The translations under genes were made by a program, and so were the position numbers. Of a stretch of 64,000 nucleotides of DNA, positions 1 to 14,400 are shown one piece after another. A model generated the notes under the pieces. The model was not told the DNA's origin. It saw nothing but the letters and a program-made list of their open reading frames with translations, and searched no databases. Source of the stretch: Hemerocallis citrina (taxonomy: Eukaryota; Streptophyta; Magnoliopsida; Asparagales; Asphodelaceae); contig CM030367.1 of assembly GCA_017893485.1 (NCBI GenBank), positions 91,225,121 to 91,289,120 of the forward strand, written 5' to 3'. The first letter of the stretch is position 1, and each line of letters begins with the position of its first letter.

Positions 1-21
1 TTAGGGCTTGAATTTGGTCAG

Positions 22-125
22 GAATTACAGTGCAGCTGCTCCTAAGGGGACTTCAATCGATGGAATCAAAGATATCATCGCCGTTGCTTCTGGAAAAGGC
101 GGCGTCGGCAAGTCCACAACTGCAG
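22..125 (+). CDS. INDH: INDH exon with Walker A P-loop (first exon in window)
   Basis: The reading frame gives a segment ending [18 protein letters not shown], the P-loop of the family. The donor is gcag/GTTTCT at 125/126, in phase 1. The left boundary is uncertain: an in-frame TAG lies at 2-4, and AG acceptors end at 21 and at 30, both leaving the same phase. I chose the longer version. Confidence 0.8.
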
Positions 126-2441
126 GTTTCTCATTTTCGATATTTCCTATTATTTTTTTTAGTAAAAGCAAGATTTTTTCTTGTTAAAGTTCAAATCTTT
201 TATGAAGTAGTGAAAATTCGAACTTAATAGAAAATACCCATTGACTGCGGAACCTAATTGCAAAAAACCCAGAAATGAATATACACCAGGAATTTGTATG
301 ATTACGATCTTTGAAGACAATGGTATGAATTCTACTGCAAGTCAAGAACGTGTTTATGATCTATTTAATAGAATCAACTGTTCTGTAATTATGTGGATAC
401 GAGAAATTTTAGTTTAAGGATGGAATGGCACCTGCACGAGAATACTTATTGCTCTATTGTCTTTCATTTTACCTCTTTTATGTAGTTAATCTGGCCGTTG
501 CACTTGCTAAAACAAGTCAATTGAAGGTGGGGTTGTTGGATGCCGATATATATGGGCCGTCTATTCCTACCATGATGAAGCTCCATGAAAAACCTGAAGT
601 TACTGAAGGTGTGTATGTGTGTGTGTTTTTTTTTTTTTTTTTTTTTTTTGTTTTTTTCTTCTCGTTAATCCTGTGATAAGCGATATATTCTTATGCATTT
701 TTCCGGTATTTGTGTTGATGTGGTGGTTAGTATCATAACCTGATAATACAACTTTTTACTTGATTTGACATTCTACATTTTGAAATGTGCATGTAAATCA
801 TTCGAGGACTTGTTTGAGATGGCATTTGTGTTGCAAAGAGGAGATATCCGGAATTTGATAGTAAATTGAAATAATAATTTGAACCAGAAATTAGGATGCG
901 TGATATCTTATCTTACATTATCCTATGATCTAATATATGTGAACTGAGATTTTTCTACTTGTTCAAATGGCCCAGGTAATATGAAGAATGTGAAGGGTCT
1001 GATATCATGTCAATTTTTATTTAAGGGCTCAAAAATGTAAGATGTGTTACTAATTTAATTAGTAAAGTCAACAACATAAAGAAATTTAGGTTACCAAAGC
1101 TGAGAGTAGCATGCTGCCAAAGGAAATCATAAAAGTTCTCTCTTCTCGCCCAGATTATCACATTAACTTGGTGGATTTGCTGAAGGCTAATTCTTTACAT
1201 TAATAACACCATTAATTTTTACACCTTTCTTTTTTGCTTTTAAAGATAGTGGTTATTAGTTATTATGGTATATAAGAAATATAACATGTTTGTTGTTTTT
1301 AAACTGGATTGTTAGCACAGGGTGAAGGGATAGAATTTTCTAAATTTTAGTCTATCAATATTATCCTCATTATCGGAGACTTTCATATTCCAATGATTTT
1401 GCTAAGGAAAAGAATTCTAAACTGAGTGGCTCTACATAAACAACACTGACTAAATTCTTATGACTTTCTGCCAACCTCATGTTAACATCTTCCTTTGGTG
1501 CTCATTGAAGACTATCTACCTATGAAGTACGGACTCTTCACGGAGGCGCTCGCACTCGGGTCGGGCTCGTATCTGACACGGGCACGGCTGAGTGCGGTGG
1601 GGAGCATGTCCCATTAATTTAAATTAAAATAATAAAATGGGGTGTGGCTGAGTGCGGTATTGAGTGCGGTGTGGCACAGGTCTCGGTTTTTTAGTGCGGG
1701 TTTGGGTATCATTTGACCCAAACCCCGAAACTCATTTCAATAAAATATCACCAAATTCCTAAATCCCTAAATCTTCTATTTATCTTCAGATCTCATTTTC
1801 TAACTAAGTTGTGCTATGTTATATGTTAGATCTTATGACTATGTTAGACTTGTTAGTGTTTTATAACAATGTTTAGAGTTTTATAACTATGTTATGCTAT
1901 ATTGTAATTTTGAATCTCTTGGTTAATGAATGATGAATGACAGTGATTTTGATTTTTTATAAAAAATATAAATATTAAAAAACATATAATTATATAAAAT
2001 AATTATTTAAATGTTAGTCGAATCCTAACCGCACCCGCATCCCACTGTTTTTGAAAATTGCCGCAATCCGCACACACATCCACCGCACCCTCATCCCCAC
2101 ATCCGAATCGGTGCTTCCTAGCCATCTACACCCCAAACATAAAATCTAGAGATTCTAGAGATTCATTGGAATATCTGTTTTATTGATATAGTTAAGTTCA
2201 TGCAACGACGTTTGGTATGTGGGAATGTGCAAGGTAATCCCGGATATCCCCTAGATTACCTTATTTGATAAGTGACAATCATATTTTTGGAATGAACGAT
2301 GGATTCCCATAAAATCGAATCCTTTGATGGGAAGAAAATTCTTCCCCCCCTCCCCCTAAAACCATGAGATTTGCATAATAAAAAATAAAATAACCTCCCC
2401 CCCCCCCCCCCCCTCCCCCTCCCCCCCCCCCCCCCCCCCGC

Positions 2442-2479
<38 letters not shown>

Positions 2480-5400
2480 TAAAAAGAATTCGTTGAAATG
2501 CAATGTATTATACCAAACGCGTTAATGCAATATTCCTGGGAATCTTCATTCCCACCCTCACATTCCTGGGAATGCTCTCATTCTCGGGATTTCTCCAATC
2601 CTTGTACCAAACACCTCGTAAAAGCCTTCTAGATATCTTTAGACTAGTAAAATATCAAGATATAGATGGTAGAAATTTCTTCAAGGAAATTGCAGTATTT
2701 CTAAGGCAAAATATTAAGTCATATTCTCTAATCAGCATAAAACATATGTGATCCTGCTTTCGGTTCCTTTATATCAAAGGAGTATATTGTGCAATGGTAC
2801 AATGATTTACTTGATTGAAAAGCCCGTGTCAAGGTAATTTTCTTTTGTATGGGTAAAAGGTATGTTCAGTAACAATTCCTCCCTATTGGATAAGGGCTAA
2901 TGAGGAATGCAAAGAAAAAAAGGAAAAGAAAGGGGTTAATTAGCAGATCCTGTAGTTCCTGGCTTAAGATCTTAATGTAGGCCTTGATTGGCTGGAATAT
3001 GCAACATATGGATGAAGCTGAGGAAAGAGCAAGCTTATCATAGTAGGACTTGTTACTATAGACAGGAGGATATTTTTGGTATTTTTCTATGCAGAGGACA
3101 AGGGTGGCAGAAGAAGCTTCTTTCATAAGCTAGAAGAGCAGGGATCTTCAGAGTATTGGTGCAATGCCCAACCAAAATGGAATTTTGTCTTTTAGTTGCC
3201 TTCTCTTAGTGATGGATTAAGGATTTAGGGAAAAATATTTCAAAGTTCTTTTTTCTCACTTTGTGGTGCCTGCTATGAAGTGCTATGCCTACACAATATG
3301 TATAAAGAGGGCTCTGTTTTTTTCCAAAAGCTGAGAGTAGGATATTAATTGACATGTACTTGATATCTCAAGCACTCAATCTAAATGGTTGACTGTTCAG
3401 AAATCAGAAGTTTGTTTGGTTGAATTGATACTTAATTTTTTAAATATAAGGTCACATCAAGGTCTATGCTTAAGTGGATTGTAATAATAAGTTACATATG
3501 AGATTGGGGAGAAATTGCCTAATGTTGCTTCAGTGGGATTTTCCTCAAGATTAAAAGAGTATGAAGGATGCTCTCCAACCTCTGGTATGTAGAACATACA
3601 ATGGACCTCATGACCTTACATTAAGTTTGATTTCAGACTTTTAACTAAACATGTTTTGAATTCAGGAAGAGCATCCTTCTTCTTGTTTACTGCTGTTATG
3701 GTATGTGCAATTACAAATTTGGGAATTCCTGGATTTGTTTTCTTGCTGCTTAGCAATGAAAGTTAAATAGAATAGGAAAAAGCTATCGGTGAGATGGATA
3801 GATTTTGTGTAACATTCTGTTTGATCAAAGATTAGGTCTAATCTGTCAACTTTCAAGATCATTATTTGGGGGTAGCTGGAACTGTGGTGAATCTATACTA
3901 CTTTGGCAATCTGTGGAAGAGGACATACTGATAGATAGCATTATTGTGATGGAGCTGATCTACTTTGCCTGGGATGGACAAGAATGCTAGAGATGTCTCC
4001 TTGGTTGAATTAGAGACGGAAGGCTTAAAGAGGTTCCTTTCTGTTGCATACATGATTGATGATGATATCTGTACGTTCAAAATCGATCTTTTTTGATAGC
4101 ATGTTGAGTAACTTGGTTTGTGAAGAAAGCGGAGCTTATTTGGGATATTAATACCTATTAAATAAGCTTGGGTTATGAAGGAGGCAGAGCTTATTTGGGA
4201 GTATTAAATAAGCTTCATGGAGCTGATCTCTAAATCCATAAAAACTGCAAGAACACTAGTACCCGTTGCGCGCTTGCACACATCAGAGGAAGGAAAAAAA
4301 TACCTTACCCACACACACACACATACATATGGGTGGGGGGGGGGGGGGGGGGGGAGAAAGTACCTACTTCTGTTTAGGATTTGTGTAGTGTCGATGAGAT
4401 TTTCTGTTTTTGATGTAGTGTTTAGGAATTTGTAATGTCTTGCTCACATCATATCTAATTTGGTATTTCTTAGGTTACCATAGATCCCAGGATATGACTA
4501 GTTGACATTGAAGAAACTTCTATCAATTTGAAAGGGGTTTTGCAATATATGCTTGGAAGGCTGGGAATATGAGTCCAGAAATATATTCATCCTTCTTGTT
4601 TTGTAAAGATTTTAGGTATGACATTTAGTTTCTTTAGCTGGTGTCACACACTTGTGACATACTGATAGAGTAAGCTCGAAATTTCACTTTGTGGGGATAT
4701 GTAGTCTAATGATTGAAGTTCTTGGGAGTGCATGGGATATAAATGAAAAGATTGTAAATTAATCAAGTTTTAGGCATTTCTCTTTTCTTCATATTTGATT
4801 TCTTAAGTTCCACCTTTTTATTTGACTAGTTTTGTAGCATATATTTGGGCATATTGCCAATTATTTGCTCATGCTCGTGCAGTTATTCAACCAGATTTTG
4901 TTTTTTTTTTTTGAATTCTTCTTTAACTGCTTTGGATAGAAATAGTGTATTGTAATTACTTTTATTGTCTGAGCCAGATCTGAAGATGATTCCTATTGAA
5001 AACCATGGAGTGCAATGCATGTCAATTGGGTTTCTTGTTGAAAAGGATGCACCAATCGTCTGGAGAGGTCCTATGGTTTGTTTTTGGCATTTAATATTCT
5101 TTCCATGTTATATCATTGTATGTGAATAGCTGAGTCCTGGCTGCATGATTCTATAGCATGATATACATTAATAGTTGTTCTGTTCTTTTAAGCCTTCCGT
5201 ACACAAGTTATGTAGCAGCTATAGTTTTCCAAGTTAATTATTAAAAAGTTATAAAAGCTCGGTTTATGTAAGCAAGAACTTCTTTTAAACTAAATTGATT
5301 TACTTACATTGATATAAATTGTTAGTTGATCACTTGAAGTACTTTATCTAGTTTTGCATCATATTGTTGGGTTTCATCTTATCAAAGTTATTGATTTGTT

Positions 5401-8400
5401 ATTGTGTTATGGATTTGTTATTTATTTTGGCTGATATGTTTTTCATGACTTGCTTGACTTGATCTTGGTATTTCTTCATGAAATTTCTAGTGGATGTGTG
5501 TTAATAAGTCTTCTTACTCAGCAAATTTTGGATATGAATTTATGTGTAGATTATTTATTGTGATTTTCTTCCAGAAGCTGCTTCAGCAGGCAAATTTATG
5601 TTCTCCATTTTGATGGTGTTTGATGAACAGGTTTAAGTAGTTATTAATTCTTGGAAAAGTTGCGGTTTGTTCTTGAATGAATTCAGAGAAAATCTTACAG
5701 TTGAATTTTCTGTATTAAGTTTACATTTAGCATGGAAATACTATTTTGGTGAGAGTGTACAACAGGAATTTCAAACAAAAATCTTGTAATTGCCCTTCAT
5801 GCTTCATCTTGTGTGCATGTACATATGATGCTAAAAAATTCTGACCTCCTACTGATGAGGACATCAATTCTAATTAGTTTAGTATTTTATTTCAGTACCA
5901 TATTTATTTTTGGCAATTATAGCCATATATAATCTTTCTTTTATGCATTAGAATATTTTTGAGATTTTGAGAATATTTTGAGATTTGTATCAAGATTTGT
6001 TTTGAGCCTATATGTAGGCTTTGAGATTAATGAGAAAGATATGCCATTCTTGATTAAAAAATTATTGTGTTGAGTTTTGCTCTTCCTCTCTTTGTGTGAT
6101 ACAATTGAGAACCAACTTATTAGGATTTGTGATAAATCCTAATACAATTTTAGGATTAGTAATTAACTCTAAAATCTACCCCCAAATTCAAAATCCCCAA
6201 ATAAAATTAATCTAACCCTAATCTCCAAATCAAAATAACCCAACCCCTAATCCTCTTCAACCCAAACCGCTGAAACCCTAGCCCCCATCGAAACCACCTC
6301 CCTGCATCCCCATCCCGACCTCGTCACCCCCGCACTTCCCACCTTCTTCATCCCTACCGGCCTATACTCACCTCCGACCTCTCCTACCCTACACCCCGAC
6401 CAAACCCATCTCCTCACTCATCCTCGAAATCTCCATCGTCTCCCTCACCCGACCAACAACCAGATCGAAACCCCTGTCCTCTCCTCTTGTCGACCCAACG
6501 CCCCAGGCCAAGACCCCACCTCCCCCGTTAACTAGTGCACCTCGACGCCGCAGAGCGTTGACTCGCACCACTGCCCTCACTGCTCGACGCCCTCCCGCCG
6601 TCGAGCCATGTCGGCCGGATCCCGTGGTTCCTATCACTGCCGAGTGCTGCCATTGCTCTTGAAGTTGTTGCTGCCATTACTGTCTCTTTGATTGTTGTGC
6701 TTTTCACTGCTGTTCAACCCGAGATCTACACTGAGTTCTTCGAACCCTCGGTATACTCTTTCTAATTTTTAAATATTTGTGTTATACTACTTTATTATCT
6801 CTATTATATTATTCAATTTAACTGTCGATCACAAATATTGAGATTGAGCGTTCCACTTGCCTAATTAGAGTACAAATCAGTATTGAATATTTTACTTGTT
6901 GAGAACGCTTAGGAATTTAATTATTGATTGTTAGAACTGAATTATTAATTGGGTTTGTGAAACTTAATTTAATTCTTGAAAATCCATCAAACCGATTAAT
7001 TGTTTAAAATTTCAACTTTGATCCGCATTACATGTTGGTAAAATTAATCCTTTAAGATTATTGGAAATTCTCTATTTAGGGTTAGTTTTACATTATTTTG
7101 GTATCAGATCAAAGGTTCTTAACACCCTAATTCTTGCATCATTTAGGCATTATTTTTGCATTCATTTAGAGTCTTATTTTATTTTCTTTTGTTCTTTTAG
7201 ATCACTTCAGGTTTATTTTAAAAAATAAAAAATAAAAATTAGGACACGTTTTTCCAAATTTTAGCACACACGAACTCTAGTTTCCACTTTTGGTGAATGA
7301 ACCTTCGCAGCACCATTACAGATCCTGAAGAGCCTTTCTTAGCCCTCCCAAATCACCCAATTAGGAACCCTAGACTTCCCCGACCTGAAATGGACAACTC
7401 TGATATTTTCGCTACCCTAACTGCCATTCAAGCAACTCTTGTCAATATCAATCAGAGGCTTGAGAAAGTGGAATTAAATCAAACTGTTGTTCCCGAGCTT
7501 CATGCTAATCGTCAGATCCCTCAAGGGAATGTTCGTGACGATCGACGTCAGACGAACAATATAAGAAGAACGTTAAGACTGACGTTCCCCATTTTGAAGG
7601 GTACATGGAACCCCAAGCTTATCTCGATTGGATCCGTGCTATGGACTATTACTTTGTGTGGTTTGATATAAGCGAAGCCCTGAAGGTTAAATTTGCCACA
7701 ATGAAATTGACGGGTAAAGCTCAACAATACTGGACCAATCTTGAACACGTCCGCAGAGGCCGAGGCCTGGCATCCATATCCACTTGGGAAGCCATGAAAG
7801 AGAAGCTCACGGAGAGATATGTACCGTTATCGTTCCACACCCGATTAATAGATTCGTAGAACCAACTTTATCAAGGAAGTAAATGCACACAAGAATATGT
7901 TGATAAGTTTGATGACTTTCTTATTTGGTGCAATGCTTTAGGTAAAGAGAGTGAAGAACAAACTCTTTCTAGATTTAGAGTTGGACTACGAGCTGACCTT
8001 AGGAATGATCTAATTCATAGAAATTTCTATCTGGACTCACTAGCGGCAGCCTACGTCCTAGTCCTCGATATGGATTTCCTTAAAGCAAGTTCCCATTACA
8101 AGTCTAGCGATTCGATGGATCCATTCCTCTAGAATGAATCCTCCTGACCCCTCTAGACCTGAGCACTCCTCTCCTCAGCACCCTAACAAGTCTTACCCAA
8201 ACAAACATACTTCAAATTCCTATTCACATAGAAATGACAACACGGGTAAGATTACTGAAAGAGACTATTCTAAGATTGATCATCTCACTAAGTGCTATAA
8301 ATGTAAGGGATATGGCCATGTTGCTGGCAACTGTCCCAGCCCAAGTAGGATCAATATAGTAGAGGGTACCGTAGTCATCGCTGATGAACCCGACAATGAG

Positions 8401-11400
8401 TTTACCTATGAACCTAATATAAGTAATGACTTTGATGAAAAAGAGGATGACCAGTCTCAATTATATTCAGTCTGTCCAGTCACATCCATTGAGTATACCT
8501 GAGTCACCCATTCCTTCCCAGGTCACTTGGCAACCCATAGATTTTACCCTTGTGTTAGAACATCACAAAGTCACAGAGTCTGCATCTACATTTTTATTTT
8601 ACCTTCATGATTTGCATAGAGAAATTTTCAAAGAAATTAATGAGAATAGTTTTAACTACACGTTAATAACAGATACAAGAAGGAAATTTAAAACTCTTGA
8701 TGTTTGTGACGAAGTGATGGTTCGGATTCATCCGGAACGGTTTCCAGCTGGATCCGTTAAGAACTTGAACATACGTGCTGCAGGTCCATTTAAGATTCTA
8801 CATATAATCAATGATAATATCTATGTCGTTGACCTTCCTGAAGGTTTTGGCATAAGTAAGACTTTCAATATTGGGGATCTAGTACTCTATGAAAGCTCAA
8901 AATTCCACTCTAGAAATTTTCTTATAGATTAGCCTGCCCTACAGCCTAATGGTGAGATTCCCACATTTACCCCTCTACCTGATATTATTTACCCACCGAC
9001 AGAAGAATTGAATAATATTTTAGATGATCAGATAATCTCTACAAGAGATGGTGGTATGCATAAGTATTTGGTGAGGTGGAAGAACAAGCCGAAGTTGGAT
9101 GACACTTGCAGTGATCGTGAGGAGCTCCCGCAACTGGATCCAGATCTTTTGGAGCACCATGACAAGATCACTTGTTTTGACTCGACTGGGTCGAGCTCTC
9201 TCCCATCCGGAGAGAATGATGAGGACATCAATTCTAATTAGTTTAGTATTTTATTTCAGTACCATATTTATTTTTGACAATTATAGCCATATGTAATCTT
9301 TCTTTTATGCATTAGAATATTTTTGAGATTTTGAGAATATTTTGAGATTTGTATCAAGATTTGTTTTGAGCATATATATAGGTCTTGAGATTAATGAGAA
9401 AGATATATCATTCTTGATTAAAAAATTATTGTGTTGAGTTTTGCTCTTCCTCTCTCTTTGTGTGATACAATTGAGAACCAACTTATTAGGGTTTGTGATA
9501 AATTCTAATACAGCTTTAGGGTAGTGATTAACTCTAAAATCTACCACCAAATTCAAAATTCCCAAATAAAAATAACCCAACCCCTAATCCTCTTCAACCC
9601 AAACCGCCGAAACCCTAGCCCCCATCGAAACCACCTCCCTGCATCCCCATCCCGACCTCGTCACCCCCGCACTTCCCACCTTCTTCATCCCTACCGGCCT
9701 ATACTCACCTCCGACCTCTCCTACCCTACACCTCGACCAAACCCATCTCCTCACTTATCCTCGAAATCTCCATCGTCTCCCTCACCCGACCAACAACCCG
9801 ATCGAAACCCCTGTCCTCCTCCCCTCCCGTTGACCCAACGCCCCAGGCCAAGACCCCACCTCCCCCGTCAACCAGTGCACCCCGACGCCGCAAATTGTCG
9901 ACTCGCGCCGCCGCCCTCACCGCTCGACGCCCTCCTGCTGTCGCGCCGCGTCGGCCAGATCCCGTGGTCCCCATCACTGCCGAGTGCTGTCATTGCTCTT
10001 GAAGTTGTTGCTGCCATTACTGTCTCTTTGATTGCTGTGCTCTTCACTGCTGTTCAACCCGAGATCTGCGCTGAGTTCTTCGAACCCTCGGTATACTCTT
10101 TCCAATTTTCAAATATTTGTGTTATACTACTTTATTATCTCTATTATATTATTCAATTTAACTGTCGACCACAAATATTGAGATTAAGCGTTCCACTTGC
10201 CTAATTAGAGTACAAATCAGTATTGAATATTTTACTTGCTGAGAACGCTTAGGAATTTAATTATTGATTGTTAGAACCGAATTATTAATTGGGTTTGTGA
10301 AACTTAATTCAATTTTTGAAAATCCATCAAACTGATTAATTGTTTAAAATTCCAACTTTGATCCGCATTACATGTTGGTAAAATTAATCCTAGATTATTG
10401 GAAATTCTCTATTTAGGGTTAGTTTTACATCACCTACTTTATATTACTGTGCAGTCTGAAGTCTGAACTGTGCAGATGTATTTATGCCGTTATGTAGGGT
10501 GTACCAAGAAATTATGAGAAATGTTTTATTTTAAGGTGACTGCAAGAATTATAATCCAGACTGTGTAATTTAGTGCAGTTCTTATCGGGATTGTGGACCT
10601 CGTGGGCATGGTTTTAAATGTCGCATGTCAGAGTTGTGTTGGCCTCACAACTTTCATGTCGGAAAAGGATGTATGCGGGGATATTACCAGGATATATCTA
10701 ATATATGTCGGATTGCTATGCAGGGTAGAAAAAGTATATTCTGAATATGATATTTTATACATTTACATGTATTTACATACATTTACGTACATTACATTAC
10801 CACATATATCATGTAAATAACACAAATAATATGAAACTAAGTGAATTAATGAACGCAACACACACTATGCATATTTTAGATGGATGGATAACAAGTTTTC
10901 AGGTTAGATTTGATACAAACCCGAAAATTCGAAAATTGAATCCATTTAAAAAACCCATGAGTGACACATTATAGGGATATGTCGGGCGAAATATCGTCTG
11001 GCACCCTATATGGCTATACACATTCCCAAAAACTACATCAACTACGTATATTCATGTCGTGTAGGCCAATCCCCAAAAAACACATTTCTGCCGATATTCC
11101 GGGCATGTTGGTCTGCATTTAAAACCTTGGTCGTGGGTAGGCATATGAATGTGTAACTTGGAGTTGGAGGAATATAGAGTAGGAGGTATAGTTTGATGTG
11201 ACTGTTCCGAATAAATTTTGTGATCGCAGTAAGACATGAGAATCAAATTACTAAAGCAGTGACCTGAAAAATTGTCATCAGGATCAATATTATGGTTTAC
11301 TTTCAGTTTCACAAGTAATTTCTTAGTATTTGCATAGCTCTGTTCTCGCATTGGTGTTAGGATTTCCAGCCTGACCACTATTTTAGTAAACAACAATTGT

Positions 11401-14400
11401 TTGAAACAATGTAAACTACATCAATTTATCTATGTTGATTTCATTTTCCTTCTCTTTAATTCTTTCGTAGAAGCCTTACATTTGGACATTGGAAATGATT
11501 GAATTTCAGGTAATGAGTGCTTTGGAAAAATTGACGAGGGGAGTTTCTTGGGGAAACCTTGATCTTCTGGTTGTAGATATGCCTCCTGGGACTGGCGATG
11601 CACAGTTATCTATCTCTCAGAGGCTTCAATTATCTGGTAATCAAACTAAACAAAACCAAACAAATAAGGCAAAACTAAAAAGAATTATTTATGTTTTATT
11701 TTATTATTACTATTTTCCATCCTTTACATATAAGGCTATGATTTTTAATTTTCTAGATAGAGGAAGTAGATAATATAGATAGAGCCGTCTTTCTTAGTAT
11801 TTTATTAACTTCAAATTGTTTTGATTAAATGTGATATTGAGAGAAGTTCAAAGTTCAAGCATTTGTCAATATGTGTACGCATTTTCCAATTTTTGCTTGA
11901 CCTTCCATCTTGATCTCCAAACTTAACCGTTGTTTATATGAGCTACTGCAAAAGATCTTCTCAGTTTTATTGAATGTTGTTTATCCGTTGATTTCATGAT
12001 ATCTATTTCTCACTAGCTCTTGGTCTAGGTATGGCTGATGTGATCTAAGGCCTAGAAGCCAGGTGAGAGTGGTACTGGTTAATATTTCCTGCTACTTCCC
12101 ATGCTATCTCTGAATTTTGAGGAGCGAAGACAAGATATTTGGACAATGTTGGCATGCATTTGTGGCCAAATCCTAAAGGATATGATTAAAAGTGAGTACA
12201 TCTGTAATAATTTAGAGGTTCTTCCACTTAACACAAAAATTAGGAGAACCAGTTGATATGGTTTCTATATATGCGTCAGAAACCAATAAAGAAGTAACCA
12301 CATCAACTGGGAGAGCTACGATTGTATTTATTGGAGTACCTACTTCTAGGGACTGACCTAATGGACATGGTTTGAGGCAGTTAATTTAAACAACAAACAT
12401 GAGCCTTAACAACGGGAAATAGTGTGCCTGATACCGAATGTTTCAAATTTTGAACTGACAAACTATAGGAAGGGTGACTAGGGGCTTCTGAATGAAATAG
12501 AAAACCAAATCTAATAGTTCAAAATTTATTGAGGGATACAATATGAAAAAAAAATGATCATTCAGTTAAATTTGGTTGGAGTACCTGACCTTTCTAGTGG
12601 ACATTTTTCTTTATGCTCACAGATGATGAACACTTTTCTAAATAAAATACACTATTTTGATTGCAGTTTAGACGTAATATAATGTGTAAAATCTTGAGGA
12701 TTAGAACTTCATTGTTTGTCATCACAAGCTTGATTTTATTTTTTCTCTGATATTTACAAGGCATTTAAAACAGTGTGGGAAGCTACTACAATAGTTCTTG
12801 GACAAATGTTTTATTCGCTGGACAAATGTTATATTCACATTACCTACCCCTCATGAATATATTTATTAATGCCATGCCTCGACATGTCATTCTAGGCTAG
12901 GACATTTTCGCAATCATTATGAATTAATATGCAAAGTGTTAAAGTATAGTATAGAGACAGAAAAGAATGCTTTATTGGATACAAATAACTGAATATACTG
13001 CCTTTTATATATATGAGAGTACAAAGAGTAATCTAAATCTAATTCTGATGTGAGACTAAACTAAGACTACTTTAACACTCCCCTCAAATTGGTGTATAGA
13101 TATTTTCGAAGCCAAGCTTGCTCAAGAAAGTTTAAAAAAAAACTTAGAAAGTAGTGTAATACCTCGGGTCCCCGTTACAGGACATCCGTGACATCACCAG
13201 AATTTTTTTTTCAAATGCATCTCAACACAGTAAATAACACAGAAATTTAAAAACTTTTATTGCCAAATAGAATCATTACATCAATAATTACAACTTTTAT
13301 CTTGTTCTTGAACAAAGAATACAAATTACATAAATTCATTACAACTGATTACAAAAATATTCAAACTTCTCTTGCGAAGCTATCGGCTGTCTTCCAGAAT
13401 GATGATCGGCTGGTCACTGCCAAAAATTCCACTGAATAAGCTATCTGCCTCCTTGGGGCTTGCCCCTCGGCTTGAGCCTTCTGCTGCGTGACTCTGATGT
13501 TTCTGCACCCGCTCGAATGGTAGGCATGTACACTGCCGCCCCACTCGGATGTCCTGCTGGGTTGGCTCACCTGCCCTCTTGACCTGGTATCAAGTACCTA
13601 ATTAAGTGGGCACGTCAGTAATTCTACTGACACAATGCTGATCAGAAAACAATGATCTCCAACTATCACACCCACAATTCATTTTGAATGGAAAAGAACG
13701 TGTATCTTGATTTTCTAGTGTTCGTGTATGCCATGACTAGACGTCTAATACAAAACACAGGGTACAGAAACAGAATGCCTTAATCTAAGGTCAATGAGAC
13801 TCTGGACACATGCATCCCATACTCATGTGCCCCAAGCCGTTTCTCCAGTTTCAGGGATTCGAATCCTCACCATGCAATGCATTCTGTTATTGTACACTTC
13901 ATGTTCCTGATAGTAGAGCGTGGCTGAGGAGATTGCAGATTAATCAGTCTCATCCAGTCTGCAGTCACTTAGTGGTATATCGGTTTGCCAATAGTGCCTG
14001 GTGCCCGGACCCCACTCAAAAGCCGTAACGAACCTACAAATACACTGCAGCACATCAATTATGCAGAAGATCCAACATGATCCGTTCGTGTCCACCACAT
14101 AGAACATGACGGCCTCGAAGGTCTAAAACTCCCTATCCGCCGCGAAATCGACATCCCGTTCTTACCACGGTACTTCAGAAATCAACAGTGCAAGATACGC
14201 ACAGCAGCACATATCCCTAATGACAGGAAGAGAATCCCATGGTCATCACCACCTAGTGCCAACTCTCAGAACGAATTGGATTATAGGGAATCACCCCTAA
14301 CACCAATTCGGTCTCCAAGTGAAACAAAATAAGGAAACCTAATTAATGCAGTTTACTGAAAACATGTGGTTACCCAAAATCATACATGGTGTTGAACAAT

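Larger units (their letters stand above)
609..4977 (+). other. INDH intron (4.4 kb) with simple repeats and a hAT element
   Basis: No coding exon is visible. The intron begins with a poly-T tract, and contains the hAT-like element at 1520-2121, a C-run plus TA microsatellite at about 2395-2480, a short direct duplication around aataagctt at 4130-4215, and a (CA)n/(G)n tract at about 4308-4355. The stretch 2200-2610 has inverted tttggta/taccaa motifs near both ends and may be another MITE, but I could not fix its ends. Confidence 0.8.
5853..10432 (+). mobile_element. Ty3/gypsy chromovirus-type retrotransposon, internally deleted (4.6 kb)
   Basis: Two direct LTRs of about 1.24 and 1.22 kb begin TGATGAGG and end CATTA/CATCA. 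The element is flanked by the identical 5-bp duplication cctac at 5848-5852 and 10433-10437. A tRNA-iMet-type primer-binding site follows the 5' LTR. The 2.1-kb interior keeps gag with one zinc knuckle, the integrase C-terminal domain and a chromodomain-like tail. Protease, reverse transcriptase, RNase H and the integrase core are absent. It therefore moved as, or became, a non-autonomous derivative. The strand is the same as INDH. Confidence 0.9.
5076..11509 (+). other. INDH intron (6.4 kb) hosting a deleted gypsy element and a TIR element
   Basis: The first 770 bp are AT-rich without recognisable features. They are followed by the LTR retrotransposon at 5853-10432 and a 524-bp TIR element at 10607-11130. 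The last 380 bp before the acceptor hold nothing I can identify. Confidence 0.8.

Noticed and set aside
2279..2503. Glycine-rich reading frame on the minus strand
   Set aside because: It is only the translation of a C-run and a TA microsatellite.
2200..2610. Possible MITE with tttggta/taccaa ends
   Set aside because: Inverted words exist, but two competing right ends and no target duplication; kept only as a note in the intron entry.
9524..10204. 226-codon proline-rich open frame
   Set aside because: It lies inside the 3' LTR of the chromovirus, and the matching sequence in the 5' LTR does not keep the same frame.
11052..11396. 114-codon minus-strand frame
   Set aside because: It overlaps the right end of the TIR element and has no recognisable domain or codon bias.
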